Source of the DNA: CAZFZQ01 sp964522845
GTDB taxonomy: Bacteria > Patescibacteriota > Patescibacteriia > GCA-002772895
Length of the DNA stretch: 38,517 nucleotides
Reading direction: 5' to 3'
NCBI GenBank assembly: GCA_964522845.1
Contig: CAZFZQ010000003.1
Span: forward strand, 1 to 38,517
In this document: positions 28,171 through 36,148 of the stretch, in pieces
Layout of the letters: each line of letters starts with the position of its first letter
Position numbering within the stretch: position 1 is the stretch's first letter
Notes under the pieces: generated by a model
The model's input: the letters and a program-made list of their open reading frames with translations, nothing else
The model's database searches: none
Told to the model about the DNA's origin: nothing
Position numbers and translations under genes: made by a program

Positions 28171-28253
28171 GTCATTGCGAGCCCTTCCGAGGGCGTGGCA
28201 ATCCCATTGTTATAGCAACGAGATTGCCACGTCGCGGACTCCTCGCAATGACA
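28171..28253. repeat. TGTCATTGCGAG-type palindromic repeat, copy 2
   Basis: It begins GTCATTGCGAGCCCTTCCGAGG and ends GACTCCTCGCAATGACA. It is the shorter form of the element at 22705-22820. Confidence 0.75.
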
Positions 28254-28261
28254 CATGAATT

Positions 28262-29413
28262 ATGTCATTAAAAGAAGACGCTTTGGCATTGCATAAAAAA
28301 TATCGAGGAAAACTAGAGGTTCGAAGCTTGCTGCCCATTGAAAATCGCGAAGATTTGTCCCTGGCCTACACGCCGGGCGTAGCTTTTGCCTGCATGGAAA
28401 TTGCGGCTGATAAAAATAAAGTTTATGACTATACTTTCAAAGGCCGGATGGTGGCGGTGGTGACGGACGGCACCGCGGTCTTGGGTTTGGGGAATATCGG
28501 CCCGGAAGCCTCGCTCCCCGTGATGGAAGGCAAGTGCCAGCTTTTCAAAACTTTCGGCGGCGTGGACGCGTTTCCCATCGCGCTTACGACGCAGGACACG
28601 GAAGAAATTATTGAAACTGTGAAGAGAATCTCGCCGGTTTTTGGCGGAATAAATTTGGAAGATATTTCCGCGCCGCGCTGTTTTGAAATTGAAAAACGTT
28701 TGATAGACGAACTGGACATCCCGGTTTTTCATGATGACCAGCATGGTACCGCGATTGTGGTTTTAGCCGGGCTCACCAATGTTTTGAAATTGGCCGGTAA
28801 AAAAATTGAAGAAATAAAAATCGTAATTTCCGGCGCGGGCGCGGCAGGAATAGCGGTGACAAAAATACTTCTCGCGGCCGGAGTGAAAAATATAATTTTG
28901 TTGGATACCAAGGGCGCGATTTGGGAAGGGCGCGCGGACGGAATGAATTGGGCTAAAGACGAAATCGCGAAAATTACAAATAAAGAAAAAATTCATGGCG
29001 GTCTTGCGGAAGCAATTCGCGGCGCGGATATGTTTATCGGCTTATCCCAGCCCGGACTTTTAACCAAAGAAATGGTGCAGACCATGGCGAAGGATCCGAT
29101 AATTTTCGCTATGGCCAATCCGACGCCGGAAATAATGCCCGAAGTGGCGAAGGAAGCCGGGGCGAGGTTTGTGGCCACCGGACGGAGTGATTATAATAAT
29201 CAAATAAATAATGTGTTGGCTTTTCCCGGTTTTTTTCGCGGCGTGCTTGGCGCGGGAGTCAAAAAAATTACCATGGAAATGAAAATCGCGGCCGCCCATG
29301 CCTTGGCGGATTATGTAAAAAATCCCACGCCGGAATATTTTATTCCCGGACCCTTTGATCCTGGCGTGGCTGACGCGGTGGCCAAAGCCGTGGTTGCGGC
29401 CGGTAGGGCTTGA
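28262..29413 (+). CDS. NAD(P)-dependent malic enzyme
   Basis: A 383-residue oxaloacetate-decarboxylating malate dehydrogenase: malate to pyruvate, CO2 and NAD(P)H. It has the short bacterial/archaeal form without a phosphotransacetylase domain. Motifs: AYTPGVAFAC near 35-44, the catalytic-lysine region GNIGPEASLPVMEGK, DDQHGTAIVVLAG, and the Rossmann GAGAAGIAV near 196-204. NADPH made here could be a partner of the hydrogenase. A palindromic repeat precedes it. The -35 of the next promoter overlaps its stop codon. Confidence 0.93.
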   Translation: MSLKEDALALHKKYRGKLEVRSLLPIENREDLSLAYTPGVAFACMEIAADKNKVYDYTFKGRMVAVVTDGTAVLGLGNIGPEASLPVMEGKCQLFKTFGGVDAFPIALTTQDTEEIIETVKRISPVFGGINLEDISAPRCFEIEKRLIDELDIPVFHDDQHGTAIVVLAGLTNVLKLAGKKIEEIKIVISGAGAAGIAVTKILLAAGVKNIILLDTKGAIWEGRADGMNWAKDEIAKITNKEKIHGGLAEAIRGADMFIGLSQPGLLTKEMVQTMAKDPIIFAMANPTPEIMPEVAKEAGARFVATGRSDYNNQINNVLAFPGFFRGVLGAGVKKITMEMKIAAAHALADYVKNPTPEYFIPGPFDPGVADAVAKAVVAAGRA

Positions 29414-29438
29414 CATTTATAAAAATTTGTGCTAATAT
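29410..29438 (+). promoter_or_regulatory. Promoter of the GC-rich membrane-protein gene
   Basis: -35 TTGACA (29410-29415), a 17-nt spacer ending TTGTGC, and -10 TAATAT (29433-29438). The TGTGC next to the -10 is shared with the promoters at 4761 and 30476. Confidence 0.72.
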
Positions 29439-29489
29439 AACCGCAATCGTACGTTGAATTAACCCACACCCACAACCGAGAGGATAACA

Positions 29490-30398
29490 ATGGGCAAGAT
29501 AGGGAAATTTATGAAGGCAATCGGACGAGTTATCGGGGTGGCGGCTTCGGGGCTCTCCGCCAAGTTTGCTGATTTTCAGATCCTCATTTTGAGTTGCGCA
29601 GTCGTGTTTTTGCATCTTGTGCTGCTCTGCATCGGGGTAGCTGATCAGAACCGCCTGCTCATTATCCTTCCTGGAATCATCGCGTCGCTTTACTTTTCCG
29701 CCATTGTTTTTCTCGCGCTGGAGAGGCCGTCGCTTTTCCGCGGACTTGTGAGCCGTTTGGGATTTACCCTCACAGGCGGCAAATGGAGCGCCGAAGACAA
29801 GAAACGGATGCGGTGCCTGTGGTTCCTCGCAGTCGCGCCGCTTTTCTTTACGTTTTGGCTCGCGATGTTTCCGACGAGGACTACGGGACTTCTCGTCATT
29901 ATCTCCGCTCTGTGCCTCCTGACTTTGCTCATTATCGGGCACTGGCAAGAGATTCCGGCGAACTTTTGGAAGGCCTACTACCATTTTGCGAAAAAGGCGT
30001 TCCCTATTACCATCGGCCTCGTTTTTCTGGTCTACGTGCCGTTTGCCGGTTTCTGGAACAGCGTGGGCAGGGCTATTGTGCAGAAGTCGCAACAAGCGGC
30101 TGTTTGGATGTCCTCGCCGTCCAAGGCGGAGAAACGCGCGGAGAGTCCGAAGAGCTCGGTGCGGAAGAAGGCGGTTGCCGTTGCGCCACGGCCAATGGCG
30201 GAACAGGGTGAGACACCTGTAAGGGTGAAGACGGCCAATGCCCCGACTGCCCCGACGTTGAGGAAGAATAGACCAGCCAGTCGCGAAGATGCATTCTCTG
30301 ATGACGCCCTGGCTGAAGCGGCAGAGGCGGCGGAAAAAGCCAAGGCAGAGGTGTTGAGAGAAGGCGAGGCGATTCGCGTCCCGAATTGGGCGCGGTAA
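29490..30398 (+). CDS. GC-rich membrane protein, unknown function
   Basis: A 302-residue protein that I do not recognise. About five hydrophobic segments span residues 28-200; from 205 on there is a long hydrophilic tail rich in Ala, Lys, Glu and Pro (KAEKRAESPKSS, AEAAEAAEKAKAEV). The final helix may be coiled coil. Start: GAGAGGA lies 7 nt before the ATG, with a promoter at 29410. Codon use is GC-rich compared with the malic enzyme just upstream, and the gene is bounded by its own promoter and terminator, so it belongs with the transferred-looking genes at 4859 and 30613. Confidence 0.68.
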   Translation: MGKIGKFMKAIGRVIGVAASGLSAKFADFQILILSCAVVFLHLVLLCIGVADQNRLLIILPGIIASLYFSAIVFLALERPSLFRGLVSRLGFTLTGGKWSAEDKKRMRCLWFLAVAPLFFTFWLAMFPTRTTGLLVIISALCLLTLLIIGHWQEIPANFWKAYYHFAKKAFPITIGLVFLVYVPFAGFWNSVGRAIVQKSQQAAVWMSSPSKAEKRAESPKSSVRKKAVAVAPRPMAEQGETPVRVKTANAPTAPTLRKNRPASREDAFSDDALAEAAEAAEKAKAEVLREGEAIRVPNWAR

Positions 30399-30413
30399 GA
30401 AACACATTTGTAC

Positions 30414-30442
30414 GCCACAGATTGATTTCTGTGGCTTTTTTT
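30414..30442 (+). terminator. Terminator after the GC-rich membrane-protein gene
   Basis: GCCACAGA and TCTGTGGC form a perfect 8-bp stem with a 6-nt loop, followed by seven T. Confidence 0.88.
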
Positions 30443-30475
30443 ATCTAAATTTAGCTAAAAAGATAGGTTAAGGAC

Positions 30476-30504
30476 TTGACAAAATGTCAAAAGTGTGCTA
30501 TAAT
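30476..30504 (+). promoter_or_regulatory. Perfect consensus promoter of the lipoprotein pair
   Basis: -35 TTGACA (30476-30481), a 17-nt spacer ending TGTGC, and -10 TATAAT (30499-30504). It is nearly the same as the promoter at 4761-4789, including TTAGCTAAAAA upstream and ACCTG downstream. The leader is about 100 nt. Confidence 0.88.
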
Positions 30505-30612
30505 ACCTGCAAGATAACATAAAATTGCGGAATAAGGCAATGGTGCTAAAATTTCGCTAAAAATACAGAAGTTCGTTGACAAACACGGTTAAAACCGTAA
30601 GAGGAGATGGCC

Positions 30613-31047
30613 ATGAAGAAGATGTTTTTCGCGATGTGTGGTGTGTTGCCGGGGGGAATGGTCCTCTTGGCGGCGATGATGACCTTTGCAGCTTGCGCCC
30701 GGTTTCAGTACGAGACCAGCGCCAAGCACTGGATTCAGGGCACAACCACATCGCCGGAGACGGTGATGATGGCGGAGGCCGAGGCCTATGCCATGCGGAA
30801 GTGCGCCGACAATCCGGAAAACTGCCGGGCGGTGGAGCTTTCGCAGACCGGTCCGTGGGGTGCGGGCATGATGGACACGCCAGCCGGGTACACCTGGGCG
30901 GGGATTCGCGCCGCCGGTGTCAACAAGCAGACCAATGCACCCGACGTCCGCAAGGATCTCGCCAGAATCGAAAAGAAAGTTGATGCCATGGACAAGGGTC
31001 AGGACGCATTTTTCCGGATCCTCAAAAACAGAAAAGGAAAACGCTAA
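30613..31047 (+). CDS. GC-rich predicted lipoprotein A
   Basis: A 144-residue protein with an N-terminal hydrophobic signal (FFAMCGVLPGGMVLLAAMMTF) ending in a lipobox-like FAAC at about residue 28, then a soluble region and a C-terminal helix (DVRKDLARIEKKVDAMDKGQDAFFRIL) that could be coiled coil. I do not recognise the family. Start: AAGAGGAG abuts the ATG at 30607 and is 6 nt from the ATG at 30613; the latter is preferred. Its TAA overlaps the ATG of the next lipoprotein by one base, so the two are co-translated and may form one complex. Confidence 0.68.
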   Translation: MKKMFFAMCGVLPGGMVLLAAMMTFAACARFQYETSAKHWIQGTTTSPETVMMAEAEAYAMRKCADNPENCRAVELSQTGPWGAGMMDTPAGYTWAGIRAAGVNKQTNAPDVRKDLARIEKKVDAMDKGQDAFFRILKNRKGKR

Positions 31048-31607
31048 TGCGACACTACTTTTTTTTCATCGTGATGTGTATCATTCTACGCCTCCTCGCC
31101 GGCTGTTCCACATCGCCTATGCCGGGCGAGGGAATGATGAACGCATACCTGCGTGAGACGAACGCCCGGCAGTATGGGATGTTTCGTCGTTCTCCATCAT
31201 CTCTCATGATGCCGGTCGAGGCTAGCGGGTGTGACTTGCACAATCCGTTGGCCATCTGTCTCAAGAACACGACGACCGCCTACCAGGCAAGATGCTGGGT
31301 CGGCGAGATGGCGCAACCCTTCATGACTTCCGCGGGAGTGGCGCGAGCGCCAATCGCCACGCAGAGCGGAATTGGCCCGGCATATCTGATCCCGCCGGGC
31401 GCGGAGAAGCCGGTCTTCGTTGTGCCATCCAACCAGTCGTATCGGCTGAAGTGCCAGCTTTTCCGCGGAGCTCCGCCGGATGACAATCCGCCCTACATCA
31501 TCACCCACCAGATGAACCTGTCGCTGAACTTCAACGGACAGGAGGGTCGCACCTTCCACTTGCACCCCGACCACATGTTCGCGGCTCGGGGATTACCAAC
31601 CAACTAA
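31047..31607 (+). CDS. GC-rich predicted lipoprotein B
   Basis: A 186-residue protein with signal MRHYFFFIVMCIILRLLAGC, where LLAGC is a clear lipobox (Cys20). Four further Cys in the mature part (GCDL, ICLK, RCWV, KCQL) could form disulfides. The family is not recognised. It is coupled to lipoprotein A (TAATG overlap) under the consensus promoter at 30476. Codon use is GC-rich as in its partner. Two hairpins follow (31647-31757). Confidence 0.68.
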   Translation: MRHYFFFIVMCIILRLLAGCSTSPMPGEGMMNAYLRETNARQYGMFRRSPSSLMMPVEASGCDLHNPLAICLKNTTTAYQARCWVGEMAQPFMTSAGVARAPIATQSGIGPAYLIPPGAEKPVFVVPSNQSYRLKCQLFRGAPPDDNPPYIITHQMNLSLNFNGQEGRTFHLHPDHMFAARGLPTN

Positions 31608-31646
31608 CCGCACCGCCGGGTCTTCCCGTTAACTAACTATCTCGCC

Positions 31647-31757
31647 GAGTTCCCGACCTCGGACACAAGAACAAAGAACTTTAGGAGGTCGGGAACTCTC
31701 TTTGTACATTTTCACAAACAAAAGAGCTCGAGAAAAATTTCCGAGCTCTCTTTTTTT
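31647..31757. terminator. Terminator region between convergent genes
   Basis: A perfect 14-bp inverted repeat (31647-31660 with 31685-31698, 24-nt loop), then AGAGCTCG (31723-31730) / CGAGCTCT (31742-31749) followed by seven T on plus and a T-rich run on minus. The second hairpin can end both the lipoprotein operon and the pilin-like operon. Confidence 0.78.
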
Positions 31758-31772
31758 ACAAAAATTATATTT

Positions 31773-32165
31773 TTACACCGTCGTTGCTTTGACCAATTCG
31801 CCGACAACGAAATTGGCGATAGCGTAAGCCAATAAAATTATTACCAATCCAATAACCGCGTCAATTATTACTTCCTTTCCTTTATCAACTTTTTTTGAAT
31901 CACCATAAGATGTCATCCAGTTATAGCCGCCGTAGACCATCAGAATAACGAAAAGCACGCCTAAGATTGATAAGAAAATATTGATAATTCTGCCAACCAT
32001 CGCGGGCAGCCCGCCGGTTTCCAAACTGCTTTTAAAACCCGCTCCCGTTCCCAAATTCGTGAGCCCGCCCTGAATGTCGCCTTGCAAACTGCCATCGGCG
32101 GCCAAAGTTAAAATTGGCGCGGACAAAAACGTTATAAGCAGCATTGTGAGAATAAAATATTTCAT
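31773..32165 (-). CDS. T4SS-pilin-like membrane protein 1
   Basis: A 130-residue protein: signal peptide (about 1-23, ending TLAAD), a short linker, and two membrane helices, IFLSILGVLFVILMVYGGYNWMTSYGDSKKVDKGKEVIIDAVIGLVIILLAYAIANFVVG. This is the VirB2/TrbC-like 'T4SS_pilin' arrangement common in Patescibacteria. Such proteins may form surface filaments or membrane assemblies for DNA or protein transfer. It is the last of six paralogues in tandem and is most like the next two (same GYxWMTSYGDS-KVDK-K loop). Confidence 0.82.
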   Translation of the reverse strand: MKYFILTMLLITFLSAPILTLAADGSLQGDIQGGLTNLGTGAGFKSSLETGGLPAMVGRIINIFLSILGVLFVILMVYGGYNWMTSYGDSKKVDKGKEVIIDAVIGLVIILLAYAIANFVVGELVKATTV

Positions 32166-32177
32166 ATTTTTTTAAAT

Positions 32178-32564
32178 TTATGTTGTTGTTCTTTTTACCA
32201 ATTCGCCGACCACGAAACCGGTGATGGCGTAGGCCGCGAGGATGATGACGAGGCCGATGACAGCGTCAACTATTAAGTCTTTGCCTTTATCAACTTTTTC
32301 CGATTTACCGAAAGAAGTCATCCATGTATAACCGCCGTAGATTACCAAGATAGCAAAGATAACACCTAAAAGCCCCAAAAATATTCTGATATATCTGCCG
32401 ACCAGTTCGGGCAAAGACGTTGTGGGCGTCGCGCCATAAGCGGCTTTGCCAACGTTTTCCAATTGACCGGCCGCATCTTGCAAGCCAGCGGCGTGGAGGG
32501 GGAGGAAGGCGGTTGTTAACAAGGCGATGGTTAGTGAAATGAATAATATTTTGTTTAGTTTCAT
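32178..32564 (-). CDS. T4SS-pilin-like membrane protein 2
   Basis: A 128-residue paralogue: signal peptide to about residue 25, then YIRIFLGLLGVIFAILVIYGG, the loop YTWMTSFGKSEKVDKGKDLIVDAVIG, and a second helix ending YAITGFVVGELV. The two-helix hairpin and loop are nearly the same as in paralogues 1 and 3, while the signal peptide and linker have diverged. Gap to paralogue 1 is 12 nt. Confidence 0.82.
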   Translation of the reverse strand: MKLNKILFISLTIALLTTAFLPLHAAGLQDAAGQLENVGKAAYGATPTTSLPELVGRYIRIFLGLLGVIFAILVIYGGYTWMTSFGKSEKVDKGKDLIVDAVIGLVIILAAYAITGFVVGELVKRTTT

Positions 32565-32570
32565 ATTTTT

Positions 32571-32930
32571 TTATGACGGGGTCGTGCCTACGCTGCCCAA
32601 GATAGCGCCAACCACGAAATTTGTAATGGTGTAAGCGGCAATGATAATCACGAGGCCGATGACCGCTCCGGTTATTAAATCTTTTGCTTTATCAACTTTT
32701 TGCGAATCGCCATACGAAGTCATCCAAAGATAACCGCCATAAAGAATTAGCACCATAAAAATTACGCCGATAAAAGACAGGGCGTAGCCGATAATGGAAC
32801 CGATCACGGCCGCGGGTTGCGCCGCTTTAAGTCCGGTGCCAGCGGCTGTGGCATCTAAGCCATAGGGGTCGGCGGCTAAGGCGGGAAGGGCAATAAGAAA
32901 ACTGAAAATTGAGAAAAATATTTTTTTCAT
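32571..32930 (-). CDS. T4SS-pilin-like membrane protein 3
   Basis: A 119-residue paralogue with signal (LIALPALAAD) and the hairpin FIGVIFMVLILYGGYLWMTSYGDSQKVDKAKDLITGAVIGLVIIIAAYTITNFVVG. It is separated from paralogue 4 by 87 nt that hold a hairpin and a 20-nt palindrome, so paralogues 1-3 may form a sub-operon with different mRNA levels. Confidence 0.82.
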   Translation of the reverse strand: MKKIFFSIFSFLIALPALAADPYGLDATAAGTGLKAAQPAAVIGSIIGYALSFIGVIFMVLILYGGYLWMTSYGDSQKVDKAKDLITGAVIGLVIIIAAYTITNFVVGAILGSVGTTPS

Positions 32931-32956
32931 AATTTTTTTTATTTCTATTCACGGGA

Positions 32957-33014
32957 GTGCCTCCAAGAAAGAGGCACATCCTTTGAATATAATCTATAAT
33001 CCTCGAGGATTATA
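32957..33014. repeat. Hairpin and palindrome between pilin-like genes 3 and 4
   Basis: GTGCCTC/GAGGCAC (32957-32963 with 32971-32977, 7-nt loop) and the uninterrupted palindrome TATAATCCTCGAGGATTATA (32995-33014). They could attenuate or process the minus-strand operon mRNA, or be an operator. Confidence 0.6.
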
Positions 33015-33017
33015 TTT

Positions 33018-33380
33018 TTACGGTGTTGATGTCGCGGTAATGAGTGATCCGACGACAAATTGCGCGATGGCGTAGGCTGATAAGATAATGGCTAAGCCGA
33101 TAACGCCGCCGAAAATCAAACCCTTGGCTTTGGTGACTTTCGCTTCTTCTCCGCCCGCGATCATCCAGAGAAAACCGCCGGCTAAAATCAAGATAACGAC
33201 TACCATGCCGAGCAAACCCATGGCCACGTTGATGACGCTCGCGATAGTCGCGGTCAATTGTTTTGTGCCGAGTTGCGTCTGGCCGCCGAATTCGTTAAGG
33301 CCTAAATTTGGAGCCGCCAAAACCAATGCCGGCATTAAAACCAAAGCCAGCATCGCAACCGTTAATAATACTTTTTTCAT
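33018..33380 (-). CDS. T4SS-pilin-like membrane protein 4
   Basis: A 120-residue paralogue with signal (LVLAAP) and hairpin GLLGMVVVILILAGGFLWMIAGGEEAKVTKAKGLIFGGVIGLAIILSAYAIAQFVVG. The loop AGGEEAKVTKAK differs from paralogues 1-3 and is the form most typical of the family. GGAGGTGA stands 6 nt before the ATG, a strong Shine-Dalgarno, suggesting high expression. Confidence 0.85.
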   Translation of the reverse strand: MKKVLLTVAMLALVLMPALVLAAPNLGLNEFGGQTQLGTKQLTATIASVINVAMGLLGMVVVILILAGGFLWMIAGGEEAKVTKAKGLIFGGVIGLAIILSAYAIAQFVVGSLITATSTP

Positions 33381-33441
33381 TTTTTGTCACCTCCCTTCAT
33401 AAAATTAGGTTATTAGGTTAATAGGGGATTAGGTTAAAACG

Positions 33442-34038
33442 TTACATACAAGCTCCTGTATCGGTATCACAAGATGTCCCAGACATAAATGTAGGTTTTG
33501 GTTGACCAGGAGGAGGGCCAAACATATCACAATCTGCTTTTGTTGGAACATTTTGACATCCTCCTACTACGCCGCTGCAACAACCAGTCGGCAAAACAGA
33601 ACCTGTCGGTGGAAAGGGGTTGCCACTTTGGCTTCCAGTGGAAGGGGTTCCGCCGGAGGTAATTCCTTTGATGACAAATCCCACCAGCGTGTAGCTTAAG
33701 AAGATAATGGCCAGGCCGATGGTTGCCCAAACCAGGACATTTTTCCCTTTGGTTATTCTTTCTGTAGAGCCAGCGGAAGTGAGCCAGAGAAATCCGCCGT
33801 AGATAAACATTAAAAGAGCGATTGAGCCGACAATGCCCAAAACCGCGCTGATAACCCGGCCGATTAAAGAAGGAAGGTCGGCTGTGCCAAGGGGATTACA
33901 TAAACAACCCGGTGTATTGGCGCAGTTTTGAGGGGTGCATTTATTAGCGGTCGTTTGCGCCAAAACAAAAGACGGCAAAAGAACCGCCACTAATCCGCAA
34001 ACGATTAAAACAAAGAGAATTTTTTTATTTTTTGGCAT
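33442..34038 (-). CDS. T4SS-pilin-like protein 5 with Cys-rich ends
   Basis: A 198-residue paralogue. After a signal peptide (LPSFVLA) comes a Cys-rich stretch NKCTPQNCANTPGCLCNPLG (four Cys), then the two-helix hairpin (VGSIALLMFIYGGFLWLTSAGSTERITKGKNVLVWATIG), then a 70-residue tail with about six more Cys (CCSGVVGGCQN, DCDMF, SCDTDTGACM). The extra Cys would form disulfides outside the cell, making a small adhesin-like or binding head on the pilin scaffold. It lies 2 nt after paralogue 6. Confidence 0.78.
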   Translation of the reverse strand: MPKNKKILFVLIVCGLVAVLLPSFVLAQTTANKCTPQNCANTPGCLCNPLGTADLPSLIGRVISAVLGIVGSIALLMFIYGGFLWLTSAGSTERITKGKNVLVWATIGLAIIFLSYTLVGFVIKGITSGGTPSTGSQSGNPFPPTGSVLPTGCCSGVVGGCQNVPTKADCDMFGPPPGQPKPTFMSGTSCDTDTGACM

Positions 34039-34040
34039 AA

Positions 34041-34748
34041 TTATTTTCTACACTCCATAAGGATTAGCCCGGCATTTTGACATGTATTTTGGCATTCTGA
34101 TTCTGACGGCGAATCTCCCTTTGGAACAAAACCACTTACGCCACCCTTTTGTTTACAGAAGCATCTGCATGTATCGGTTGGCTGTTTCGGAGCAACTAAG
34201 CCGCATCCTCCATTTTCCCACCCCTCTTTTTTGCATGCTGCGGAACATTCCGCTTCTGAATTATATGGGGTAGTTAATTTTTTTGTGTCAGTTTGGGTAG
34301 CGCAGGTGCAATTTGCGCAAGCAGGAGCCGGTGCATTTGAAGTTGGGGATGTTATTGGGGATGTTATTGGCGTTGCTTCTTTCGGAATTTCGGTGGTGAA
34401 TTTTGCTTTCAAAACATTTGCCACTAAAAAGTTTATCGCGAGGTAAGCTCCAAATATAATTATAATACCAATAGTCGCCTGGGTCAAAATTGTTTTGCCT
34501 TTGGTAATCTGGTCGCTCTTGCCGCCGGAGGTCAAAAATAAAAATCCGCCATACACGAAAAAAAGAAGCGCGAGAGAACCGGTCAGCCCTAAAATAAATT
34601 GAGAGACGCCGATTAGCAAATTCAAAAAACAACTGAGCTGGAGCACTGCGTTCACGTCTTTGGCACATTCAGGAAGAATGGCGGCGCGGGCGGGGAGGGC
34701 GGTTAGAAGAAAAGCGGCGGTTAGCGCGAATAATGTTTTTTTATTCAT
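34041..34748 (-). CDS. T4SS-pilin-like protein 6 with long Cys-rich tail
   Basis: A 235-residue paralogue: signal (LPARA), Cys in ECAK and LSCF, the hairpin LALLFFVYGGFLFLTSGGKSDQITKGKTILTQATIG, then a roughly 120-residue tail with about thirteen Cys, including two similar modules (PACANCTCAT...ECSAACKKEGW...GCG and DTCRCFCKQKGG...ECQNTCQNAGL). The tail is a candidate extracellular binding domain. Start: ATG at 34748; the longer frame overlaps the solute-binding gene. It lies 2 nt after that gene. Confidence 0.78.
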   Translation of the reverse strand: MNKKTLFALTAAFLLTALPARAAILPECAKDVNAVLQLSCFLNLLIGVSQFILGLTGSLALLFFVYGGFLFLTSGGKSDQITKGKTILTQATIGIIIIFGAYLAINFLVANVLKAKFTTEIPKEATPITSPITSPTSNAPAPACANCTCATQTDTKKLTTPYNSEAECSAACKKEGWENGGCGLVAPKQPTDTCRCFCKQKGGVSGFVPKGDSPSESECQNTCQNAGLILMECRK

Positions 34749-34750
34749 AT

Positions 34751-36136
34751 TTAAAGAGTCTGATTCACTTTCTGCACGCCTAAATTGATGGCTTCGGCCG
34801 CGGTTTTGGCGCCGTAAATAACTGAAGTAATCATGCTTTTTATGGCTTGTTCCGCTTCCAGCGCGTTTTTTCCATGATACCACGATTTGGCGGTCAGCAC
34901 TTGCGAGACAAAAGGAAACAAATCAATATCCTCGCTTTGTTTTTGGATGAGTGAGCGAAGAGCGGTCGGTTTTTTGGTTTTATCCAGATATTTTTGCGCC
35001 ATATCCGCGTCCGCGGCGAATTGCACAAAGTCCCAGGCCTCATTCGGATGCGTGGTTTTCTTGGACACGACTTCCACCCAATAATTTGCAAAATTAACTT
35101 CTTTGTTGCCGGAAATTTGCGGCAATTTTGCGATGCCGAAATTCAATTTTGGCGCGCGCGCTTTGATGGCCGGCAGATTGTAGGCGTAGCTGAATATGTA
35201 AGCGACTTTGCCCTGGATAAAGGCGTCAATAGAGTTGGGCAAGGTCTCGTTCCAGGTATAAACTTCTTTTTGGGGCGAGGCGAAATCCGTGTAAAAAGTC
35301 AGGGCTTCTATGCCCGGGGCCATTGATCTGCCTGCTAAAGTTTCGGGCACGAGATTGAAAGTGGCCCGGTCTTGGTCGTCCGTCATTTCCGCGCCATTTT
35401 GCATCATAAGCGCCGAAAGAACGTCGGTTCCCCGATCAATATTATTGGCCGATCCCAGTGCCGCGCCGGCTTGCGTGATATTGCCTTGCGCGTCTTGCTT
35501 GGTCAATTTTTTTACGTGGTCTTGAAGCGTTTGCCAGTCCTTGGCCGGTTCGGGAAGGCCGGCCGCATTCAACAAGTCCTTGTTATAAAAAAGCGTCAAC
35601 GTATCTAACGCGAGAGGCAGACCGAAAATTTTGTCCGCGGCCGCGCCGGTTTTTGGATCAACTTCCGGGATTATTACGTCGGAGGCGACTTGATCCGCGA
35701 ATTGTGATTTTATATCTTTGATGGCCAGGGATTTTTTGGTTTGCATTTCCCAAACCACGTCTTTTTTTATTGTGCCCTGAATTGTGCGGTATGGCAATGT
35801 GATGGAAGCGGGCAAGTGCAGAAGTTTTGTCTGATAACCGTTCATCCAAGTATTGTGGATGGAAAAAATATCAGGGCCGCGGTCTTCGGCCAAAGCTTGG
35901 ATGAGTTTTTGTTCAAATTCGCCGTAGGTTAGCTTGCGATAAGTGATGCTGACGTTGGGGTGGATTTTGCTATACTCGGCGATGATGTCGGAGAAAGCGT
36001 CGGAGTCGTCAAACACGCGCCAGTAAGTAAGCTGGACCGGTTTTGAGGCATTAGTCACTTCTTGGGACACGGTTTTGCACAGCGCGCCGGATAAAGTTAT
36101 CGCGGCTAAAAGAGAAAGAATGAGAAATTTTTTCAT
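34751..36136 (-). CDS. Extracellular solute-binding lipoprotein, family 1 (sugar type)
   Basis: A 461-residue ABC-type binding protein. Signal peptide ends in the lipobox SGALC (Cys about 20). The family-1 pattern is clear: YWRVFDDSDAFSDIIAEYSKIHPNV, GPDIFSIHNTWM, IFGLPLALDTLTLFYNKDLL, and AFIQGKVAYIFSYAY. Such proteins capture sugars or oligosaccharides for import. No sugar permease genes are adjacent, which is unusual; it sits in an operon between galU and pilin-like genes, so it might instead serve the cell surface. Start: the ATG at 36134-36136 follows GGAGG closely; a TTG 9 nt earlier is also possible. Confidence 0.85.
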   Translation of the reverse strand: MKKFLILSLLAAITLSGALCKTVSQEVTNASKPVQLTYWRVFDDSDAFSDIIAEYSKIHPNVSITYRKLTYGEFEQKLIQALAEDRGPDIFSIHNTWMNGYQTKLLHLPASITLPYRTIQGTIKKDVVWEMQTKKSLAIKDIKSQFADQVASDVIIPEVDPKTGAAADKIFGLPLALDTLTLFYNKDLLNAAGLPEPAKDWQTLQDHVKKLTKQDAQGNITQAGAALGSANNIDRGTDVLSALMMQNGAEMTDDQDRATFNLVPETLAGRSMAPGIEALTFYTDFASPQKEVYTWNETLPNSIDAFIQGKVAYIFSYAYNLPAIKARAPKLNFGIAKLPQISGNKEVNFANYWVEVVSKKTTHPNEAWDFVQFAADADMAQKYLDKTKKPTALRSLIQKQSEDIDLFPFVSQVLTAKSWYHGKNALEAEQAIKSMITSVIYGAKTAAEAINLGVQKVNQTL

Positions 36137-36148
36137 AACCTCCAACAG

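Noticed and set aside
29340..30407. 355-codon minus-strand frame opposite the GC-rich membrane protein
   Set aside because: Shadow frame: Arg/His/Pro-rich, no motifs, and it runs over the malic enzyme end, promoter and terminator of the plus strand.
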